Shown: piece by piece, positions 30,806-35,809 of the stretch
Position numbering within the stretch: position 1 is the stretch's first letter
How the letters are laid out: each line of letters opens with the position of its first letter
Source: Chara braunii
Lineage: Eukaryota; Streptophyta; Charophyceae; Charales; Characeae
Length of the DNA: 35,809 nt
Reading direction: 5' to 3'
NCBI GenBank assembly: GCA_003427395.1
Contig: BFEA01000143.1
Span: 343,562-379,370 of the forward strand
Notes under the pieces: generated by a model
What the model was told of the DNA's origin: nothing
Databases searched by the model: none
What the model saw: the letters and a program-made list of their open reading frames with translations, nothing else
Program-made: the position numbers and the translations under genes

Positions 30806-30872
<67 letters not shown>
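30806..30872. repeat. (GA)n microsatellite
   Basis: Perfect ga repeat of about 67 bp. The Glu/Arg and Ser/Leu ORFs crossing it are artefacts. Confidence 0.95.
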
Positions 30873-30875
<3 letters not shown>

Positions 30876-33454
30876 TTGAAGTGGGGGTTATCTCTCCGTA
30901 TCTTCTGTATAATTTTGATCTCTGGTTCTCAACCATCCTTGCTTGCGACACTCTCAAATTTTTTTTTCTTTGGTTGATGTATGAATTATTTTCTCTCCCC
31001 CATCTCTTCCTTTTCCTCTACAGAATGTATGACAATTCCAAAATTGATTGATCACTCGAATGACTTGCATGAAGGATTGTCGATCGTAGAGACGAGGGAT
31101 TATGAGGAATATGGGATGGACGCCCTGCTGATGTATGGAGAGATGCATGTAGTCCCGCCCATTTTTGGTATGCCCATGTTTCTGTATATGCAGTAGTGAT
31201 CGACGATCCACGCGCGATTGACATCTGATGCTTGAGAATATTATTTACTCTCCTTTTCCTTCTGGCCGTTGAGCAGACATCTGATTTGTTAAGGTGATTC
31301 GGATTCAATGGGAACACATATACGAATGATCACCGAAACAGCAGTCATCACATATATGGGTGTCGACATGACCCGTCCCTGACACCACCTCTCCTTGCAC
31401 AATTAAATGTATGAGTTGAGTCCCTCTTGCCAAATATGGATATCGACGTTTCATTCAGGATCACTGACCGTGCTAATTTGAGGAACCTCGAGTACCAAGA
31501 ATATTGGGAGAACGAACAACTCTTTTGCCGATCGAACTTAAGGCTCCCGGCCTACCCCTGCCAAACTGAGGGCGATCGACTGTGTGGATGGGACTTTCAC
31601 AGGGCGGAATTCCCGAATCCCGGATTAACCCGACACCCGCAATTACCATTACTATGTCACACGGAGATTCGTCACCATTGAAACCAACTTCCCTACATTC
31701 TATCTCCTTCTCCCCTACCACCATTTAATGGTTGCCCCTTGGGAATAGATAGCCCGCGGCTGGCCTCAAAGGTCGTGCTCTGAGTGCCGACAATGCAACA
31801 CCTATCGAGCCGTGGGACTTGTACGACGAACCCGCTCCGAAGCTGAGTGTCGAGAGCACAGCCTCCGGCTGAGGCCGTCCACGTCATATTTCGAGATCTG
31901 TGAAACCTGCTGACGACAGGTATATGCACAGAGAGACACCCACTACGTTCCCTCCGTGCACCAAGTACGAACCCCCCCCAAGCGACGTGGAAGGCGAAAC
32001 TAGCTGCTCGTCTCTGAGAGGGGCGAAACCAAAGATCTGGCCCTACACAGAACCACTTGCATTTCTGTCCTTGAAACTTGGCACCAGAGATCTCAGTTCT
32101 GAACTGGGACTCCACCCCCCACTTCCCTAAAATCCTTGGCAAACCCCTACTACGCGCTTTCGGGCCTCCCACTGCGAAACAGAAAGTCTCGTTGGGCATG
32201 AGGCTGGGTGTACAGAGTTCAGAGTAACTGCACTGTGATCCAGTAGGATTGACAGGATGATGGGCCGGTTTCAGCCCACCTCCCCCACAGGCATACTAAA
32301 CCTTCCACAATTTGATTGTTTTCATAGATGACAGGGTTCACACTGTACACTACATCACAATCGATAGTTAGTACAGATTACAAGCTTACTAACCTTTCAC
32401 GAGCTTATTCTTCTCGTACCTGACACGATGCACATCAAACTGTGTAATTGCATTTTAAATGTACTTTACAGGGAAAAAAAAAAAAAAAAAAAAAGAGGTA
32501 ACGGCATGTTTGCCCCTTTGCCGCGTTTACGGGGGCCGTAGTTGGAAGTCGATATTGTTTCTTTTTTGGGGGGGATAATTTGCGAATTACTCCCCATAAG
32601 TTGAGATCTATGCCAAAATGCCTCTGAAAGATGTGCGGGTTTAGCGGAATGCCCTTTTGGGCCGAAACCTTTGGGTTATGCCGCTGTCAGGCGGATGTGC
32701 AAATTTGCAATCTGGACCTCGCCGTTTGGGCCTTGACCTTTTACAACCGGGCCTTGGAGAAGTTGGCAAGTATGGTGTATTTTGCAAAGCTGGATGGTAC
32801 CCGATAAGGATATATCTCAAAGATGGGGGGGTTCCAACTGAGGCTATGGGTGTTTCCTTTTTTTTTATTTCTTTTTTTTTTTTATCCCCAACACAATCCC
32901 TCCCAACATCGTATATTAGATATCAATGCAGAGTCAGAAAAAAGCTAGAGCAAATGGGGTCACCAGATTTGTCACAGAGTTTTCGCTATCACCGTTAACC
33001 TTCTAGTAGGTTCATGTCAACATAAGTGAAGCTTACCCTACTGGTATAGCTTCTTGTCCGACGCCTGAAACAAATCCTATGCATAATCTGTGACAACGAC
33101 AGACAACCTTTGCACACATGACGAACGCGAGCAAAATCCCTCCCCACTTCTAATTACAGAAACTAGCATAAATAAAATGACATTGTTTCTCTATATTACA
33201 TTCAACAGACAAAGGGGCTCGTTAGACACTCCTTACAGCGTCCTCGGGGCCGAAGAAAATTTCCTTTGGAGTTTGGAAGGAAAATCCTTCCGTCGTTCCA
33301 CCTATCCTCAGGGCGGCCTCCCGAGGACGATTCCCTTTTGCCCCCCGTGGCCCGCTTTATAACATTATATTCGGCCGCGTGTAGGTTGTGAATTTGAGGA
33401 TGGCGGTGGCGACGGGGGATAAAAAAATAATAAATGAGAAAGGACCTCCCGGTT

Positions 33455-33477
33455 CAAAATTCAAATTTTGAATTTTG
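33455..33477. repeat. Perfect 11-bp-arm palindrome
   Basis: The arms caaaattcaaa and tttgaattttg surround a single t, about 300 bp upstream of the transposase start. It could form a cruciform or be part of a transposon end. Confidence 0.75.
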
Positions 33478-33758
33478 CGGCGAACGTGACGACGGCGGCG
33501 CGTGGCAGTTGGCGTGGCTTCTGGCGGGCGGTGGAAACGGGCATTCCAGCGGCGTAGCGGCGTTCTGGCGCCGTCTTTTGCCATGCTACATTTTGATTTT
33601 GTCACCGCACAAAGGACGATCGCCATCTCCTCCTCCTGCCGACGGTCGTGTATCGTAAGTGAAAGACTGGCTGCTGATGTCCTTCACGACTCCGTGGTGA
33701 GGTTGACGTCGTCGTCACAAATTAGTATTCCATTTTTAGTGCGGCTGTTGATCCGGCC

Positions 33759-35126
33759 TTGCGAGGACGAGTGGTGATGGAGTTCGGCGGAGATGACGAC
33801 CGTGCGAAGTTGACGACTGTCGAGAAGACGACCGTTGTGGCGGCCATGATGACTGTGCTCTTTCATTGTCAGCAGGAGAGGTCGTTGGGCAGATTGAGAG
33901 CGAAGATCCGCGCGCGGAGGAGGAGGACGGCTCAGGTCACCAATGTCGATGGGCTGGATGCAACGGCCATTAGCTCTGTTGTACTCCAGGTTTGCTACGC
34001 CATGGGTTGCGGCGTGCTTCCACTCGCGACGCCGAGATGGTGGATGAAGAGGAGGACGGGCGGGGCGTGGGAGGATCTCAAGCAATGCGACAACGCGACG
34101 GAGTACTTCCGGGAGAAGCTGCGTATGTCGCCGCGTGTCTTCCGGGAGATCGCTGAAGCTTTGTCGCCTCATCTGCAGAGGTGTGTGACGTTCTACAGGG
34201 AGCCGCTGCAGCCTGATCATATCGTCGCTTATGTGTTATACAGGTGGGCATCGGGGGAGACGTACGAAAGCAACACATGTAACTTCAAGATAGGGAGGGT
34301 TTTTGGGCCGGTGGCGGTACGGGATGTGACGGCGGCGCTGTTAGTGGTGTATCGAGAGAAGAATCCATGGTCGATCGGGGTGGGGGTGTGGAAGTTGGTC
34401 ATCCTACGAGCATTCGTCGGCAAAGGATTCCCGAATTACCATGGATGCATCGACGGTACTCACGTCTACGTCGACAAGCTGGCAAACGCCCCCAGCGAGG
34501 ACTACTACGATCGTAAACGGCGTTTCTCGGTTGTCGCGCAAGTAGTCGTTGATCTCAACCTTCGTCTGCTGGACGTTCACATGGGCTACCCGGGAAGCTG
34601 CCACGACGTCTGGATCATCCAACTTTCAAGTCTGTGGGCGCGTGCAGAGTCTGGCAGTCTTTTTTCAGGGCTGCCAGTGATGCTCCTCTTCCAAGTGCAG
34701 ACGGACGGGTACTTGGTGGGCGACAATGGCTATCCTCCGTCAGAATGGATGGTTGTACCCTATGGAGGAATTGGTCAGCACCCTGTCGAGGAGCGGTTCG
34801 ACAACAAACAGAAGGTGGCGAGGGGGGCTGTAGAAAGTGTTTTCGGAAGGCCAAAGGGGATGTGGCGGCTGTTCCTGCGGACGCACAAGACAAACATGGA
34901 TACCTTGCCGCAGCAGTTTGTAGTTGTTTGTATCCTCCACAACATCCTCATCGATGCAGGCATTCCATTCAACGAGAATCTGTTGTGGGAGATGGACGCC
35001 AACGGAGTACGGCGCCGCGTGAACCTCGGGATTCAACGCCCCCTGCGGCCAATGTGCATGGAGAGTTCGACAGGTGATGCGCTTATTCTGAGGGACGCGT
35101 TGGCGAAGCGGATGAAGGTCGATTAG
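33759..35126 (+). CDS. PIF/Harbinger transposase (HARBI1-like nuclease), apparently intact
   Basis: The 455-residue ORF has the DDE_Tnp_4 superfamily layout. An N-terminal helical DNA-binding region includes YFREKLRMSPRVFREIAEAL (about 116-135) and an HTH-like FKIGRVFGPVAVRDVTAALL (about 176-195). The catalytic core follows: Asp232 in HGCIDGTHVYV, the G-YPGS-x2-D segment with Asp283, Asp322 in VGDNGYP, and Glu359 in ARGAVESVFGRPKG. These are the residues expected to cut and join DNA. ATG 33777 (MEFGGDD) is an equally good start. Length is normal for the family. No partner MYB/SANT gene and no terminal inverted repeats were found nearby, so it may be a lone transposase or a domesticated gene. 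It lies outside the LTR element. Confidence 0.88.
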   Translation: MRGRVVMEFGGDDDRAKLTTVEKTTVVAAMMTVLFHCQQERSLGRLRAKIRARRRRTAQVTNVDGLDATAISSVVLQVCYAMGCGVLPLATPRWWMKRRTGGAWEDLKQCDNATEYFREKLRMSPRVFREIAEALSPHLQRCVTFYREPLQPDHIVAYVLYRWASGETYESNTCNFKIGRVFGPVAVRDVTAALLVVYREKNPWSIGVGVWKLVILRAFVGKGFPNYHGCIDGTHVYVDKLANAPSEDYYDRKRRFSVVAQVVVDLNLRLLDVHMGYPGSCHDVWIIQLSSLWARAESGSLFSGLPVMLLFQVQTDGYLVGDNGYPPSEWMVVPYGGIGQHPVEERFDNKQKVARGAVESVFGRPKGMWRLFLRTHKTNMDTLPQQFVVVCILHNILIDAGIPFNENLLWEMDANGVRRRVNLGIQRPLRPMCMESSTGDALILRDALAKRMKVD

Positions 35127-35771
35127 CGACGTCCTTCCCTCGGAGAATGGCCATCTTCAGCGTCTTCGTCGCGGGGGGGAGGGGGGGGGGAGGCTGAAGG
35201 GGATGGCATCGATCCACGCATGCCTGGATAGACCAGACGGCGGGGTCTTGTGTTGTCGTCTGCATGTTTTAATGTGACATCCACGGAGGTAATAGTAGCG
35301 TTGATGCGTACCCACGAAGGTCATGCTTCTCCCAACCAGGGTGTGTTTGAATTGAGGACGCTGTTTTTTTTAGTTCCTCCTTTTTTTGTGGAACGTAGAT
35401 GTTTCCTTACACGTGTCAACATGATGACATCCACACTCTTATTCTACGGTAATGACATATGTGAGTCCCACAAGTGACGACGACTTCTTCTTCCTCCCCT
35501 CCTCCGTTTTCTCTCTCCCTCTGAAGATGTGTGGAAGCAGGACCATGCACAAGATTGAAACTCTGTGTTCGAAGACCTGCATCCACCACAACGGATGTTT
35601 TTTTTTTTTTTTTATGTCGTGTTGATTTAAGCTACCAGCTTGTGCTTCTTTAGGACCGTCGTCGTGCACATAACTTGTGTTGAGAGTCACGTAGAATCTG
35701 TTATCTTTCGTGTTGGAACTACGCAACATTTCAGAAATATTTCGGCGTTGTCTTTTGCGGCCTCTACAGTG

Positions 35772-35809
<38 letters not shown>
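35127..35809. other. Downstream of transposase, ends in (GT)n
   Basis: No gene seen. A G-run of 9-10 lies at about 35180, T-runs lie at 35366-35373 and 35597-35613, and a perfect gt repeat runs from about 35774 to the window end. Confidence 0.6.

Larger units (their letters stand above)
29311..33758. other. Intergenic stretch, no convincing gene
   Basis: ORFs of up to 168 codons exist (for example on the minus strand at 31693-32199), but none shows a domain, and compositions are ordinary for non-coding DNA. A pyrimidine tract ending in tacag at about 31022 resembles a splice acceptor in front of a 60-codon frame, too little to call an exon. A 21-A run lies at 32474-32494, and a T-rich stretch at about 32860-32883. 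Confidence 0.4.

Noticed and set aside
30981-31196. Possible exon after a pyrimidine tract and tacag
   Set aside because: One splice-acceptor-like string and about 60 codons with no homology are not enough.
31693-32199. 168-codon minus-strand ORF
   Set aside because: No recognisable domain, mixed composition and no supporting context; likely chance.

Overview
The window is eukaryotic repeat-rich nuclear DNA, most plausibly from a plant or streptophyte alga. The reasons are a plant-style Ty3/gypsy element primed by a tRNA-Asp-like site, a PIF/Harbinger transposase, long (TTA)n, (GA)n and (GAA)n microsatellites, and a 753-bp assembly gap. A charophyte such as Chara is my guess from overall style only; nothing in the sequence proves it.

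About 28.2 kb (723-28959) is one minus-strand LTR retrotransposon. Its LTRs are unusually long, about 3.2 kb (723-3924 and 25749-28959). A tRNA-Asp-type primer-binding site sits 3 bp inside the right LTR and a polypurine tract abuts the left LTR. Reading leftwards from the right LTR, the order is: leader (25.7-24.1 kb); an antisense array of compact overlapping ORFs (24.3-20.5 kb, plus strand); two related sense ORFs (20.5-19.05 kb); the N-terminal part of gag (19.03-17.94 kb); a 9.4-kb foreign block that splits gag (17937-8566); the rest of gag with a CCHC knuckle, an aspartic protease, RT, RNase H and a truncated integrase (8.56-3.92 kb). The gag-pol frame is broken by stops and shifts, and integrase ends at the LTR before its catalytic glutamate, so this copy looks non-autonomous.

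The most unusual part is 19.0-24.3 kb. At least six mutually related ORFs of roughly 190-285 aa, plus a second family of two tandem ORFs, are packed end to end with ATGA or short overlaps, like a viral or bacterial operon. Their sequences share a pattern (N-terminal MVR/MIR, an IFL/IFV strand, EAW, S-W-T-L, E-[VILY]-PR[AF]), and I do not recognise them. They lie between PBS and gag, in two head-to-head arms.

The 9.4-kb block inside gag has TGTCG...CGACA ends and an imperfect 4-bp target duplication. It holds tRNA-like hairpins, microsatellites, the gap, a 20-bp minisatellite and a 13-unit tandem array of 71- and 92-bp units, and no convincing gene. Right of the element lies a remnant of another retroelement with a degenerate iMet-type primer site, then about 4 kb of non-coding DNA. 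Last comes an apparently intact HARBI1-like transposase ORF (33759-35126) with all catalytic residues.
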